From DASRFA01 sp035651755 (lineage in GTDB: Bacteria; Desulfobacterota; Binatia; UBA12015): 64,000 bases of DNA. The notes below the pieces were generated by a model. The model was not told the DNA's origin. It did not search any database and saw only the letters and a list, made by a program, of their open reading frames with translations. The DNA is taken from assembly GCA_035651755.1 (NCBI GenBank), contig DASRFA010000040.1:248001-312000 (forward strand), read 5' to 3'. Shown one piece after another: positions 1-8,856 of this stretch. The position numbers and the translations under genes are program-made. Position 1 is the stretch's first letter; each line of letters begins with the position of its first letter.

Positions 1-1
1 C

Positions 2-85
2 ACACCGTTTTTCGACCGCATCTACATCCTTGACGAGAAGAACCGCCGCTACAGGCTCATCTGGGACGGTCGCGAGTCCGTGTAG
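2..85 (+). CDS. 3' end of an unidentified protein (partial)
   Basis: An open frame enters from the left edge and ends at TAG (83-85) after 27 codons. The tail is rich in aromatic and basic residues and ends DGRESV. There is too little to assign a family. It is included because the frame is open to the edge and has protein-like composition. Confidence 0.4.
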   Translation, partial: TPFFDRIYILDEKNRRYRLIWDGRESV

Positions 86-101
86 GGCTCGCTCCGAGTC
101 G

Positions 102-302
102 ATGGTTGAGAAGCTCCCGGCAGTAGAGAACCCCTCGGCAAGTAACCGTTTGCGGCTGCGGGACCCGGAGAGCGAGCCCGAGGTACTGTCATCCCGGCGA
201 TTCATTGAGTTCCTGGGCTACTGTCCGCACGATCTCCTGGCGAGCCGCCTCCGGGCTGCCAGCGAGGCCGGGGGCTCACGCAAGAGTGCGCTGCCCAACT
301 AG
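102..302 (+). pseudogene. Remnant of a double-HTH (XRE-type) regulator
   Basis: The C-terminal half of this short frame (about 187-290) reads RRFIEFLGYCPHD, then SRLRAASEAGG. This matches the linker and second-HTH start of the intact regulator at 4094-4582, which reads FLGFCPYD, then GRLRAAREAQG. The second helix-turn-helix itself is missing and the frame stops at 302, so this is a decayed paralogue. It may mark the edge of an inserted module. Confidence 0.5.
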
Positions 303-681
303 CAGCCATCGACCCAGCCACCGTCACGGCGTTCGCGGTTTGGCGCGGCGGCCGGCGGCAGTTCCGCCCGAACCTTGCTCTTTCGGTGGGCGGCTACATA
401 GCATTCAATTGGCGCTTCCTCCATTGCAAAGGGGGTCGCGGAGATTTTCGCGATTCTTTCCACGGAGCGCCGCCCGGGAGGTGACCGGCATCCGACGGCC
501 CGTCGATGCCCATGCGTCACCACCAGCCAGGCGACATCGGCCCTGGGGCGGAGCACAACCGCGCTATTTTCGGGATAAACCGACCAAATCCTCCCGGGCT
601 AGGCGTTGCTGAGCTCGAGGGTCGCGTAACCGTCGGCTCGGATCGATCGGATCCACGGAGATCTGCGGTTCTAACGCCCCT
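303..681. other. Intergenic stretch without a recognisable gene
   Basis: Frames on both strands are short and of biased composition, with no motif I recognise. It separates the regulator remnant from the 3' end of the radical-SAM operon, which runs on the minus strand towards it. Confidence 0.5.
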
Positions 682-1251
682 TCAGACCACCGGCCACGCT
701 GCCAATGCCAAGCGGCCGATGTCGTCGACGTGCAGATCATCGAGCCTCAGTTCCAGGGCTTGGGCCGCCTTCGTCTTTTCGGCCGGATCCGCCCGGGGAG
801 ACACGACGACCTTGAGACTACGAATCTTGCCCTCGCGGAAGGTGAAAGTGTGGCTGCCCGACACTTCGAACCCACGGCGATCGTCCGTACCAATGATCGT
901 CGTCCAGCCGGCGACAATCTTTCCATCCAGTACGCGCGTCCGATGAACTTCTGTATCGACCACACCCAATGCGACATCCTTGCTCGACTTCGCGCCCACC
1001 TTTGCGCCCTCTAGTCGCAGCGGCATGCCGCTCGCCTTGAAGCGATTTTGGTAGAGCACCTGAATGGCAGTCCGCCCCTGGAATGTGCCAGTGACTGGTG
1101 GGGCGCCCGCAAACTCGAAGACCCCATCAACGTCCCACATGTCCAGTAGTTTCTCGACGGATCCCTCCTTTCCGTTGCGCAGATCGCGGATCAAGGTGAA
1201 GTAGGTCTTGACGACTCTTTCATCCGCCGCTTTCGTCGTTCGCTTTGCCAT
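682..1251 (-). CDS. NTF2/SnoaL-like protein, last gene of the radical-SAM operon
   Basis: The 189-residue protein has the pattern of an NTF2-like cone fold: N-terminal helices followed by the FEFAGAPPVTGTFQGR region and later strands carrying VDTEV and GSHTFTF. Such proteins are small-molecule binding or isomerase scaffolds. The ATG at 1251 is chosen because GGAGG lies five bases upstream; an in-frame ATG at 1263 is possible. It overlaps the end of the upstream radical SAM gene by 32 bases, implying translational coupling. It could process or bind the operon's product. The fold call is good; the function is unknown. Confidence 0.7.
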   Translation of the reverse strand: MAKRTTKAADERVVKTYFTLIRDLRNGKEGSVEKLLDMWDVDGVFEFAGAPPVTGTFQGRTAIQVLYQNRFKASGMPLRLEGAKVGAKSSKDVALGVVDTEVHRTRVLDGKIVAGWTTIIGTDDRRGFEVSGSHTFTFREGKIRSLKVVVSPRADPAEKTKAAQALELRLDDLHVDDIGRLALAAWPVV

Positions 1252-2311
1252 TGTGCCCTCCATCTGGCATCAAAGCCAGTCTCTCCGGTGAGGCGCCCGG
1301 GAGCCAGCACCGAGGGTCGGTCGCGAGATAGTCTCCAGTTTTTGCGTAGGCCACAGCGCGACACCCACCGCAGCGATCCTTGACATCGCAGTGTGCGCAT
1401 GCGCCCGTTAGAGACGTTCGCGCGCGAAGCGTGTGTATTACCTCCGACTCGTTCCAAATTTCTTGGAATCCGCGTTCGCGGATATTGCCGAGTGGTATGG
1501 GGAGCAGCACGCATGGCCATACTGTTCCGTCCGCCGTCACGCAGCCCTGCCCAATCCCGGCTTGGCAGCCCACAAAGGCTGGCATCCGTGCCACCTCACA
1601 GTCGACAAGGATCTGTTGCGCGAGGTGAGTCGTGATCTCCATACGACCCGCATATTGGTGGCGGAGTCGCATGCATTCCTTGATCACGACCTGCCAGTCG
1701 TCGTTGCTCAGATCGAGCGATTCCGTGCCGCGTCCCGTAGGAACGTACCTGGAGAAATTGATGCGTTGCACGTCAAGTCCCGCAACGAAAGCGGTGAATT
1801 CGCAAAGTTCGCCGGCGTTCAACCGATTGATGGTGCAACAGACATGTGTCCGTAGGCCAGCCGTGCGCGCCAACGCGATTGTTGCAATTGCCCGGTCAAA
1901 CAGCCCCGGCCAGACACGGAGAGCATCATGACTAGTTCGCAGACCGTCGAGACTGACTTGGTATCGATTGACCCCCAAGCGTGCGAGGCGCCGTGCACTG
2001 TCTTGAGTAAGCGTGCTTCCGTTCGAGCCAAGTCCGAATGCGAGGCCCAAGCTGCGCACGTGTTCCAGGACTTCAAAAACATCCCTTCTGAGCAACGGCT
2101 CACCGCCGGAAATGGCTACGTCTACGACGCCACAGCCAGCAAACTGATCAAAGAGGCTAACAACCTCGCTTGTTGAGAGTTCGCGGGGATTGCGGCGGCT
2201 GGAGTTCGAGGAACAGTGAAGGCAACGAGCATTGCACGCGTCAGTCGCCAGCCACACCATGTGAAGCGGGTACTCTGGTTGAAAGGAGCCAGGGGAGGTG
2301 GTTCTAAGCAT
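1220..2311 (-). CDS. Radical SAM/SPASM maturase-like protein (copy 1)
   Basis: This 363-residue protein carries the radical SAM cluster motif CNARCLHC (Cys26, 30, 33), then the SGGEPLLR glycine motif. A C-terminal SPASM region follows, with a cysteine pair around the VTADGTVWPC segment and then CAHCDVKDRCGGC and DPRCW, which would bind auxiliary Fe-S clusters. Relatives include PqqE, MftC and NirJ/AhbD, which modify peptides or haem precursors. It overlaps the PqqD-like gene by 8 bases and the NTF2-like gene by 32 bases, so it belongs to a tight operon. The substrate is not known; a RiPP precursor is the leading guess. Confidence 0.85.
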   Translation of the reverse strand: MLRTTSPGSFQPEYPLHMVWLATDACNARCLHCSSNSSRRNPRELSTSEVVSLFDQFAGCGVVDVAISGGEPLLRRDVFEVLEHVRSLGLAFGLGSNGSTLTQDSARRLARLGVNRYQVSLDGLRTSHDALRVWPGLFDRAIATIALARTAGLRTHVCCTINRLNAGELCEFTAFVAGLDVQRINFSRYVPTGRGTESLDLSNDDWQVVIKECMRLRHQYAGRMEITTHLAQQILVDCEVARMPAFVGCQAGIGQGCVTADGTVWPCVLLPIPLGNIRERGFQEIWNESEVIHTLRARTSLTGACAHCDVKDRCGGCRAVAYAKTGDYLATDPRCWLPGASPERLALMPDGGHNGKANDESGG

Positions 2312-2600
2312 TGTCGACGTTCACTAGGCCCCGGGCGATGAGGCCGGACAGGTACTCGCGGACGCGCGACTGCACGTTCATGAAGACCTCGCCGTCCATT
2401 CGATTGGCGAGATGGGCCGCAATGTCGCGGACCGAGTGGGCGCCGTCGCAGAGCGAGTAGACCAAGAAACCGGCGTGCGGAACAAGATGTAACTCGTCGC
2501 TTCGCGTATTATAGATGAGATAGCGATCTTCTTGTGGGCGTATGACGCACCACGGCGTGAGTTGCGGAAACGCGTCATCGGCCAAGGCGGCGGCTTTCAT
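2304..2600 (-). CDS. PqqD-like peptide-chaperone (RRE) protein
   Basis: The 98-residue protein fits the PqqD/RRE winged-helix pattern: an N-terminal RPQEDRYLIYN strand region, an LHLVPHAGFLVYSLCDG core, and a helical second half beginning HSVRDIAAHL. PqqD-like proteins present a precursor peptide to a radical SAM partner. The ATG at 2600 follows GGAGATTACC. It sits between two radical SAM/SPASM genes, overlapping one and 10 bases from the other. Its presence is the main reason to think this operon modifies a ribosomal peptide. Confidence 0.85.
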   Translation of the reverse strand: MKAAALADDAFPQLTPWCVIRPQEDRYLIYNTRSDELHLVPHAGFLVYSLCDGAHSVRDIAAHLANRMDGEVFMNVQSRVREYLSGLIARGLVNVDNA

Positions 2601-2610
2601 TGGTAATCTC

Positions 2611-3693
2611 CTAAACGGGGAGCGCTTCGCCCTCCGGCAGAGTCCGCAATGTATCGCTGCACATGGGTTCCACCCAGCAATGAGGGTCGCCGCCGAGGGG
2701 ATCCCCGGCGCTGTAGGCGAATGCTACGGCCCGGCATCCTCCGCACGTCGCAAGATGCTGGCAACTTCCGCAGTTTCCAGTGATGAAGCCCTGTCGAATG
2801 CGAAATTGCCTAAGGATCGGCGACCCGGCCCACATCTCGCGGAACGTGCTATTGCGAAATGAGCCGATCGCCGTCGGGAGGAATACACAGGGCGTCACGG
2901 TGCCATCTGGACAGATTCGCGCCACCAGACGGCCGGCACCACAGCCGACGTAGTCGCGACGCTCATCTTCAGGTACGAGCATGCCAACGCGGCAGTCGTG
3001 CCAGATTAGGTCGATCGCGCCTCGGTACTGCGCGCGCAACGCGATCCACTCCACGAGCGTCTTCCGCAATTGTGCTGGAGAGAGGGCGAGATCTATGCTC
3101 CCGCGCCCTGCGGGCACATACTCCGAGAGATTTACCGCGGCAGCTTTTAGCGATCGCGCCAATTCCACCACTCCTGGTCCATCCTGCCAATTGAGCCGCG
3201 TTGGCGTGAACCCGACGACGACACGGATGCCCCGCGCGACCAGCAGCTGGATGCCTCGGACGGCGCGGGCATGTAGGCCGGAATAGCCGCGGAACCGGTC
3301 GTGCACGTCAGGCCGGTGGCTGTCGATGCTCACCGTGACGCTCTTGACGCCGAGTTGCTGCAGCTGTTCGGCGGTCCTTGGCATTAGGAGCGATCCGTTG
3401 GTACCGACATTGACACTCAGCCCGCGCGCTACGGCGCGCGCGACTAGTGTACGCCAGTCTTTGCGGAGCATCGGCTCGCCGCCCGAGAAGGCGAGAACCA
3501 GAAGACCCGCGTCAGCCAATTGGTCGATAACGTCTAGCGCCTCGCCGGTTGTAAGCTCGCCTGCACAGGAAGCGCCCGGTCCTGAGGCAGAGTAGCAGTG
3601 CACGCATTCCGCATTGCACCGGTGCGTAATCTCCCACGCGATATAGAGCGGTGCGCGAAAGGCGGTTGGGTCTAATAGGGCGTCGCGGTTCAT
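2611..3693 (-). CDS. Radical SAM/SPASM maturase-like protein (copy 2)
   Basis: Starting at the ATG at 3693 (GGGGAG just upstream), the protein is 360 residues. It has CNAECVHC (Cys26, 30, 33), FSGGEPMLR, and a SPASM tail containing CPDGTVTPC, CGSCQHLATCGGC and DPHCW. It is clearly paralogous to the enzyme at 1220-2311 but not identical, suggesting two successive or heterodimeric steps. A longer frame upstream (to 3762) lacks a better start. The GGCRA...GD..DPHC ending resembles NirJ/AhbD and mycofactocin-type enzymes. It is the first recognisable gene of the operon. Confidence 0.85.
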   Translation of the reverse strand: MNRDALLDPTAFRAPLYIAWEITHRCNAECVHCYSASGPGASCAGELTTGEALDVIDQLADAGLLVLAFSGGEPMLRKDWRTLVARAVARGLSVNVGTNGSLLMPRTAEQLQQLGVKSVTVSIDSHRPDVHDRFRGYSGLHARAVRGIQLLVARGIRVVVGFTPTRLNWQDGPGVVELARSLKAAAVNLSEYVPAGRGSIDLALSPAQLRKTLVEWIALRAQYRGAIDLIWHDCRVGMLVPEDERRDYVGCGAGRLVARICPDGTVTPCVFLPTAIGSFRNSTFREMWAGSPILRQFRIRQGFITGNCGSCQHLATCGGCRAVAFAYSAGDPLGGDPHCWVEPMCSDTLRTLPEGEALPV

Positions 3694-3786
3694 CAGCTCC
3701 CCCTCGTACGAGCGCACCGGCGAAGGAAGGATGGTCGTCGCCTTCCGAAGCAATAATCTCACCAGGTGATGAGGAGCTCGGGACGT

Positions 3787-3912
3787 CTATGAAATGTCGG
3801 AGAAGTAGCGCGGCGCCGTTCCGTGCCGCAGGAAAGATTCTTGCGCCTGGGAATTTAAAGGAGCCGAAGTCGGCCTCTCCGGGGACCTCCGCGGCAAGAT
3901 CGCGCGATTCAT
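3787..3912 (-). CDS. Candidate precursor peptide (41 codons), speculative
   Basis: A short frame lies 93 bases upstream of the first radical SAM gene on the same strand. It starts at ATG 3912 and ends at TAG 3787-3789. The peptide begins MNRAILPRRSPERP and ends RHGTAPRYFSDIS, so it has a basic, proline-rich leader-like half and a C-terminal part with Tyr, Phe and Ser. No clear Shine-Dalgarno precedes it (a GGAGGGGG lies about 20 bases away). It is proposed only from position and size. Confidence 0.25.
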   Translation of the reverse strand: MNRAILPRRSPERPTSAPLNSQAQESFLRHGTAPRYFSDIS

Positions 3913-4093
3913 GCGACGCGGGATAGCCGTTACCCCCTCCGTCGTACGCCTTCCATTCGAACGAAAGGAGCGACCGTGCTGACGTCGGGTTTGATCCGCG
4001 GCCGCCCAATGACATAGCGACGAGCGGGCTGACGGATCGGCGAGGAGCAAATGAACGCAGGCCTCTTGGCGAAACCGCGCCGCCATTCCCGCG

Positions 4094-4582
4094 TTGCCAA
4101 GATGCCATCGCACGCTCAAGTGCCCGAAACCGCAGCGAAAAGATTACCCCGAGGAGCCAAGGGCCCTTGGCGAGTACCTGAAGTGCCGTCGCCTCGACCT
4201 CGGCCTCCGGCAACGCGACGTGGCCCGCGAGATCGGGGTGAACGCGGAGACCGTGGGACATTGGGAGCTCGGCCGGAGCTACCCGCCTGTCCGCCTCATC
4301 CCCCGAATCCACGCCTTCCTCGGATTCTGCCCCTACGACCCTGACTGGACGTTCGGCGGGCGCCTTCGGGCAGCCCGTGAGGCCCAGGGTCTCTCCCGGC
4401 GGCGGGTCGCTGCTCTGGTCGGTCTCGATGAGGGAACCGTAGCGAGACTCGAACAGGGGGTTCCTCGGATGGCCCGCCGATCTCACAGAGCCATTGAGAA
4501 GCTCCTCCGGACCCACGGCAAGCGTCCCGGAGCGGTCAGGGAGAGAAACCGAACCACCTCCTTGCCTCCTCGCAGGGTGTGA
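4094..4582 (+). CDS. Double helix-turn-helix (XRE-type) regulator
   Basis: The conserved region starts at YPEEPRALGEYLK. HTH 1 spans RQRDVAREIGVNAETVGHWE, followed by the linker FLGFCPYDPDWTFG and a second HTH, LSRRRVAALVGLDEGTVARL. This tandem XRE architecture is common in deltaproteobacterial mobile regions. The frame begins with TTG at 4094; no ATG gives the same core. It ends 97 bases before the Gabija-like operon, so it might control it, but similar proteins also occur alone. A broken paralogue lies at 102-302. Confidence 0.75.
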   Translation: MPRCHRTLKCPKPQRKDYPEEPRALGEYLKCRRLDLGLRQRDVAREIGVNAETVGHWELGRSYPPVRLIPRIHAFLGFCPYDPDWTFGGRLRAAREAQGLSRRRVAALVGLDEGTVARLEQGVPRMARRSHRAIEKLLRTHGKRPGAVRERNRTTSLPPRRV

Positions 4583-4679
4583 TTACTGGGCTACGGCGGA
4601 AAGGCGTTCCGTCATCAATGGGTTGGGCGACCGCTTGAGGGCGGAGAAACGACCGCCTTCGCGAGCCAGGGGGCACGGT

Positions 4680-6413
4680 ATGGCGCGGGTTCGGGCAGTG
4701 GAGGTCAAACACTTCCGAGGCATCAAGGAGCTGAGGTGGTATCCCAGCGCCGGCATCAACTGCCTGATTGGCCCGGGAGACAGTGGCAAGTCGTCTATTC
4801 TCGACGCGATCGACTTCTGCCTCGGAGCGCGCCGGAGCATCCAGTTTACGGATGCCGACTTCCACCTGCTCGATGTCGAGGCACCGATCACGATCGCGGT
4901 CACGCTCGGCGAACTCGACGATGACCTGAAGAACCTCGACGCCTATGGCATGTACCTCCGCGGGTTCGACGCCGCGGCCCGCACGATCGAGGACGAACCG
5001 GAGAAGGCTGCCGAGACGGTTCTGACGGTGAAGCTTACCGTCGCAAGCGACCTCGAGCCGACCTGGACCCTGGTGTCGGAGCGGGCCGAAGCGCAGGGAC
5101 AGACGCGAAATCTGAGCTGGAATGACCGCATTCGGCTTGCCCCCACGCGCATCGGCGTGATGGCCGACTACCATCTAGGCTGGCGGCGCGGCTCCGTGCT
5201 CAACCGCGTCTCGGACGAACGCGCAGATGCAGCGGCGGCTTTAGCCAAGGCCGCCCGCGATGCGCGGGCCGCGTTCGGCGACCAGGCACAAGCTCAATTG
5301 GGGGAGACGCTCGGCACCGTGGCGGCTACGGCGAAGGAGCTTGGCATCCCCATCGGCGAGAACATCAAGGCGATGCTCGATGCGCATTCCGTGTCGTTCA
5401 GCGGAGGCACGATCTCCCTGCATGATGAGGACGGTGTGCCGCTGCGCGGACTGGGTATCGGCTCCACACGGCTGCTCATCGCTGGCCTCCAACGGAAGGC
5501 GGCGGCGAAGTCATCGATCATCCTGATCGACGAGCTCGAGCACGGACTGGAGCCGCATCGCATCATCCGGCTCCTCGGCTCCCTCGGTGCCAAGGAGGCG
5601 CCCCCACCGCTGCAGGTCTTCATGACGACCCATTCGCCGGTCGCGCTGCGCGAGCTGTCGGGAGATCAGTTGTTCGTGACGCGCGGCACGGCCGAGCGGC
5701 ACGAAGTCCGTGCCGTCGGCACGGCAGATGGCATCCAGAGTACGATCCGGCTGTACCCTGACGCCTTTCTTGCTCCGAAAGTTATCGTCTGCGAGGGTGC
5801 CAGCGAGGTCGGTTTGGTCCGTGGCCTCGATCAGCATCGGACAGCGAACGGTGACGAGGCCATCACTGCTCAAGGCGCAGCCCTCGTGGACTGCGGCGGC
5901 GGCGATGCCGATAGACCCTTCAAACGCGCGGCCGCCTTCCATGCGCTGGGGTACAGGACAGCGGTGCTCAGGGACGACGACAGGAAGCCGACGGCAGCGG
6001 CAGAGGCGGCTTTCATCGCGGACGGGGGGATGGTTGTCGCGTGGCGCGATGGGCGAGCGCTGGAAGACGAGCTGTTTTTGAGCCTGACAGACGACGCGGT
6101 CGGCAAGCTGCTTGACCGGGCGGTCGAGCTGCACGGGGAACACCTGATCAACAACCACATCAAGTCGGCGTCCCAGAACGCAACGGATTTGAACGCCATC
6201 CGCAGCGAAATCCTCACCGACGGGATAACGCTCGAGAGCCGGGCCGTTCTTGGCAAGGCTGCACGGACGAAGAAGGCCGGCTGGTTCAAGTCGGTCACGT
6301 GGATGGAGGATGTTTCCCGCGACATTGTCGTGCCAGACCTCGCGAACGCCGACGGCGATTTCAGGGAGCTAGTGGGGCGCATCTTTGCGTGGGCCGACGA
6401 TGCCGGACAGTGA
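4680..6413 (+). CDS. gajA: Gabija GajA-like OLD-family ATPase/TOPRIM nuclease
   Basis: The protein is 577 residues, close to the usual GajA length. It has a Walker A GPGDSGKSS (31-39), an ABC-type signature-like stretch near GLGIGSTRLL, Walker B IILIDELEHGLEP (about 280-292), the TTHSP His-switch, and a C-terminal TOPRIM domain with Glu372 (VIVCEGASE) and the acidic LRDDD (430-434). GajA is a nucleotide-sensing DNA nuclease in the Gabija anti-phage complex. The ATG at 4680 is preceded by AGGGGGC. It overlaps the helicase gene by 14 bases. A generic OLD/UvrD pair cannot be excluded. Confidence 0.8.
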   Translation: MARVRAVEVKHFRGIKELRWYPSAGINCLIGPGDSGKSSILDAIDFCLGARRSIQFTDADFHLLDVEAPITIAVTLGELDDDLKNLDAYGMYLRGFDAAARTIEDEPEKAAETVLTVKLTVASDLEPTWTLVSERAEAQGQTRNLSWNDRIRLAPTRIGVMADYHLGWRRGSVLNRVSDERADAAAALAKAARDARAAFGDQAQAQLGETLGTVAATAKELGIPIGENIKAMLDAHSVSFSGGTISLHDEDGVPLRGLGIGSTRLLIAGLQRKAAAKSSIILIDELEHGLEPHRIIRLLGSLGAKEAPPPLQVFMTTHSPVALRELSGDQLFVTRGTAERHEVRAVGTADGIQSTIRLYPDAFLAPKVIVCEGASEVGLVRGLDQHRTANGDEAITAQGAALVDCGGGDADRPFKRAAAFHALGYRTAVLRDDDRKPTAAAEAAFIADGGMVVAWRDGRALEDELFLSLTDDAVGKLLDRAVELHGEHLINNHIKSASQNATDLNAIRSEILTDGITLESRAVLGKAARTKKAGWFKSVTWMEDVSRDIVVPDLANADGDFRELVGRIFAWADDAGQ

Positions 6414-7827
6414 CATCGATCTGCTGGCGATCGATCGCGGCATCGTGACCGCGCCTGCGGGCTGCGGGAAGACCCACCTGATTGCCAAGGCTCTCACCCG
6501 CCACGGCAGCGGCAGGCCAATCCTCGTTCTGACCCACACCAACGCCGGGGTCGTGGCGCTACGCGCGCGGCTCGACCAAGCAGGCGTGCCCGCGAAAGCC
6601 TACCGTCTATCGACGATCGACGGCTGGGCTATGCGGCTCATCGCGACGTTTCCGGTGCGAAGCGCGCACAGCGACGGCTTGCTGCAACTGGCGAATCCCC
6701 GCACCGACTATCCAAAAATCCGAGACGCGGCGGCCAAGCTGCTGCAGGATGGTCACGTAAACGACATCCTCGCGGCGAGCTACGCGCGGCTGATCGTGGA
6801 TGAATATCAGGACTGCTCCGTCCGGCAGCACGCTCTCGTGGCCCACGCGGCGCAGACCTTACCGACGTGCGTGCTCGGCGATCCGATGCAGGCGATTTTC
6901 GGCTTTGGTGGGGACGATCTGGCGAAGTGGGACGAAGACGTCTGCACCCACTTCCCTCTGTCTGGTGGACTGGCCACTCCCTGGCGATGGATCAACGCAG
7001 GTGCGGAGCCGCTGGGTCGCTGGCTCCTCGATGTGCGCGGCAAGCTGCTGTGCGGGGACCCGATTGACCTGCGGACAGCGCCAGCCGGTGTGAGCTGGAT
7101 TGAACTTGACGGCACTGAAGATCATCAACGGCGTCTGCGGGCCGCCCGCGTGCACCCGCCTGACGGTCAAGGCTGCGTCCTGATCATTGGGGACAGCAAG
7201 AACCCTGACGGTCAGCGGCAATTTGCGAGCCAGACGCCGGGAGCCATCACCGTCGAAGCGGTTGACCTGCGGGATCTGGTGGCGTTCGCCAGAGCCTTCG
7301 ATCTCGCCGCACCGGACGCTCTCGAGCGCCTCGTCACCTTCGCTCAAAGCGTCATGCGCAATGTCGGCGCTGCCGACCTGGTGAGGCGTGTGCAAGCATT
7401 GATGCGCGGCACTGCGCGCAAGCCGCCGACGGATGCCGAGGCCGTCGCATCGTCATTTGCCCGCATGCCGTCACACCGCGTCGCGGTCGATGTGCTGGTC
7501 GAGATCGGCAAACAGGCGGGTGTCAGCGCGCACCGGCCCGCGGTCCTGCGGGCATGCATTAAGGCGCTTCAGCTCTGTGACGGAACAAAGGGGTTGTCGT
7601 TCCACGACGCCGCCATTCGGATGCGTGAGCAGAATCGACTGGTGGGCAGGCACCTGCCCAGACGCGCCGTCGGCAGTACGCTGCTGCTGAAAGGACTGGA
7701 GGCGGAAGCGGTGGTGATTCTCGACGCGGGCGCTTTGGACGCGCGAAACCTCTACGTCGCCATGACGCGCGGGTCGAGGGCCCTCACCGTGTGCGCTCCT
7801 ACCTCAGTTCTCAACCCGGATTCGTAG
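6400..7827 (+). CDS. gajB: Gabija GajB-like UvrD/Rep-family helicase
   Basis: The 475-residue SF1 helicase-like protein has Walker A APAGCGKTHL (18-27), motif Ia LTHTNAGV, Walker B ARLIVDEYQDCS, and the motif III-like LGDPMQAIFGF. It ends in the UvrD C-terminal pattern NLYVAMTRGSRAL. Size, gene order and overlap with the upstream TOPRIM ATPase match Gabija GajAB. It differs from host UvrD at 45197-47185 by its short length and lack of long 1B/2B insertions. The Gabija label rests on architecture; subtype is not determined. Confidence 0.8.
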   Translation: MPDSDIDLLAIDRGIVTAPAGCGKTHLIAKALTRHGSGRPILVLTHTNAGVVALRARLDQAGVPAKAYRLSTIDGWAMRLIATFPVRSAHSDGLLQLANPRTDYPKIRDAAAKLLQDGHVNDILAASYARLIVDEYQDCSVRQHALVAHAAQTLPTCVLGDPMQAIFGFGGDDLAKWDEDVCTHFPLSGGLATPWRWINAGAEPLGRWLLDVRGKLLCGDPIDLRTAPAGVSWIELDGTEDHQRRLRAARVHPPDGQGCVLIIGDSKNPDGQRQFASQTPGAITVEAVDLRDLVAFARAFDLAAPDALERLVTFAQSVMRNVGAADLVRRVQALMRGTARKPPTDAEAVASSFARMPSHRVAVDVLVEIGKQAGVSAHRPAVLRACIKALQLCDGTKGLSFHDAAIRMREQNRLVGRHLPRRAVGSTLLLKGLEAEAVVILDAGALDARNLYVAMTRGSRALTVCAPTSVLNPDS

Positions 7828-8004
7828 CGTTCACGACCGCGAGAGCTACCGCCAAGTTCGAGGCTTGCCGCGCAACTGCGATCGGGCCGGTGAGTCGTCC
7901 GATCACCGTTGTCCCAAGGCCCAGTCTTCCTCAAGCCGCAACGCGCCGCGTCAGGACCTCAACTCTTGTACGACGGCCGATTGCATTGCTAAACATAGAT
8001 TCAG

Positions 8005-8856
8005 GTGTCGTCAATCAGACCACTCCGTCGACTCGACCAGCGCGCTCTGGATCAGGCGGCCAAGATTATTGCGAGAACGCCCTGTCCCTTTGCACGACTG
8101 GGGACATACGTAGTGGTTAGTCTCCGCTCCGATCATGACATCAGGAGCGCCGGGGTGGCGCTGCGAGCCGACAAAACGAGGGGTTACGGGAGCCCAACCC
8201 GGGAGATAGTTCTGGCCATCCTCCAGAAGCAGCTGCGACCAAGTAACCCGAGCCAATTGGCTTCAGCCTTATTGCGCCTGGTTGTCTGCTGGTCAGGGCG
8301 CCCTATAAGGGATCAAGTCGAAGCGGGCCACGGGCGTCTTAGCCTGCGGTTATTCGGACACGACTACTTCGCAATCGGGCTTGCAGACTTCTACGCGGCG
8401 TCGCACCAGCGTCACCTTCAGAAGGGCGCGGCGATCTTGTTTCAACCTGAAGACGTCTTTGGTTCCTTTGAGATTCACCGTGGACCAGCACGTAATCAGA
8501 TATCCCAGAGGGTTGCACGAAAGTTCCTCGGCATAGCGTGCAAGGTCTACGAGAACGATCATGCTCGCAACGTACCGAAGGTCCTCCGAGCGATTCACGG
8601 CCACGAGCCCGATACACGATTAACCTGGTGGGAAGCAGAGCCGAGACTAGTCGCGCTCGGCAGCCTCCGACGTGATCATCGGCTGACACCACGGGCAAGT
8701 AAGGCCGATGGCTCGGGAAAGCCAGCGCGACTCCAGCGCCAGAGAGGCCCATGGATATCGCAGGGAGCGATATCCGTCCCTTCGAGAAGGTCGTACCACG
8801 CGTCTGCCACGCGCTCAGGAGAGTCACACGCGCCCTCAGGGAGTAGTCCAAGATAG
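8005..8856 (+). CDS. Putative YqcI/YcgG (GntA-like) family protein
   Basis: Residues about 25-190 look protein-like. There is a PCPFAR motif near the N-terminus and a segment FGHDYFAIGL followed by SHQRHL and ILFQPEDVF. This recalls the GRAFFVVGL...ARRF...ALVFN pattern of the YqcI/YcgG family, which includes the haem-dependent N-hydroxylase GntA. The start is GTG 8005 without a good ribosome site. The last 180 bases overlap the convergent gene at 8676-9476 and read like shadow sequence, so a frameshift or earlier end is possible. Family and reality are both uncertain. Confidence 0.35.
   Translation: MSSIRPLRRLDQRALDQAAKIIARTPCPFARLGTYVVVSLRSDHDIRSAGVALRADKTRGYGSPTREIVLAILQKQLRPSNPSQLASALLRLVVCWSGRPIRDQVEAGHGRLSLRLFGHDYFAIGLADFYAASHQRHLQKGAAILFQPEDVFGSFEIHRGPARNQISQRVARKFLGIACKVYENDHARNVPKVLRAIHGHEPDTRLTWWEAEPRLVALGSLRRDHRLTPRASKADGSGKPARLQRQRGPWISQGAISVPSRRSYHASATRSGESHAPSGSSPR

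Noticed and set aside
682..3693. PQQ or mycofactocin biosynthesis
   Set aside because: Only PqqD-like and SPASM proteins are present; the other pathway genes are missing.
3512..4516. Long minus-strand frame (about 334 codons) over the start of the radical SAM gene
   Set aside because: It overlaps both the SPASM gene and the opposite-strand HTH gene, has no domain, and lacks a supported start.
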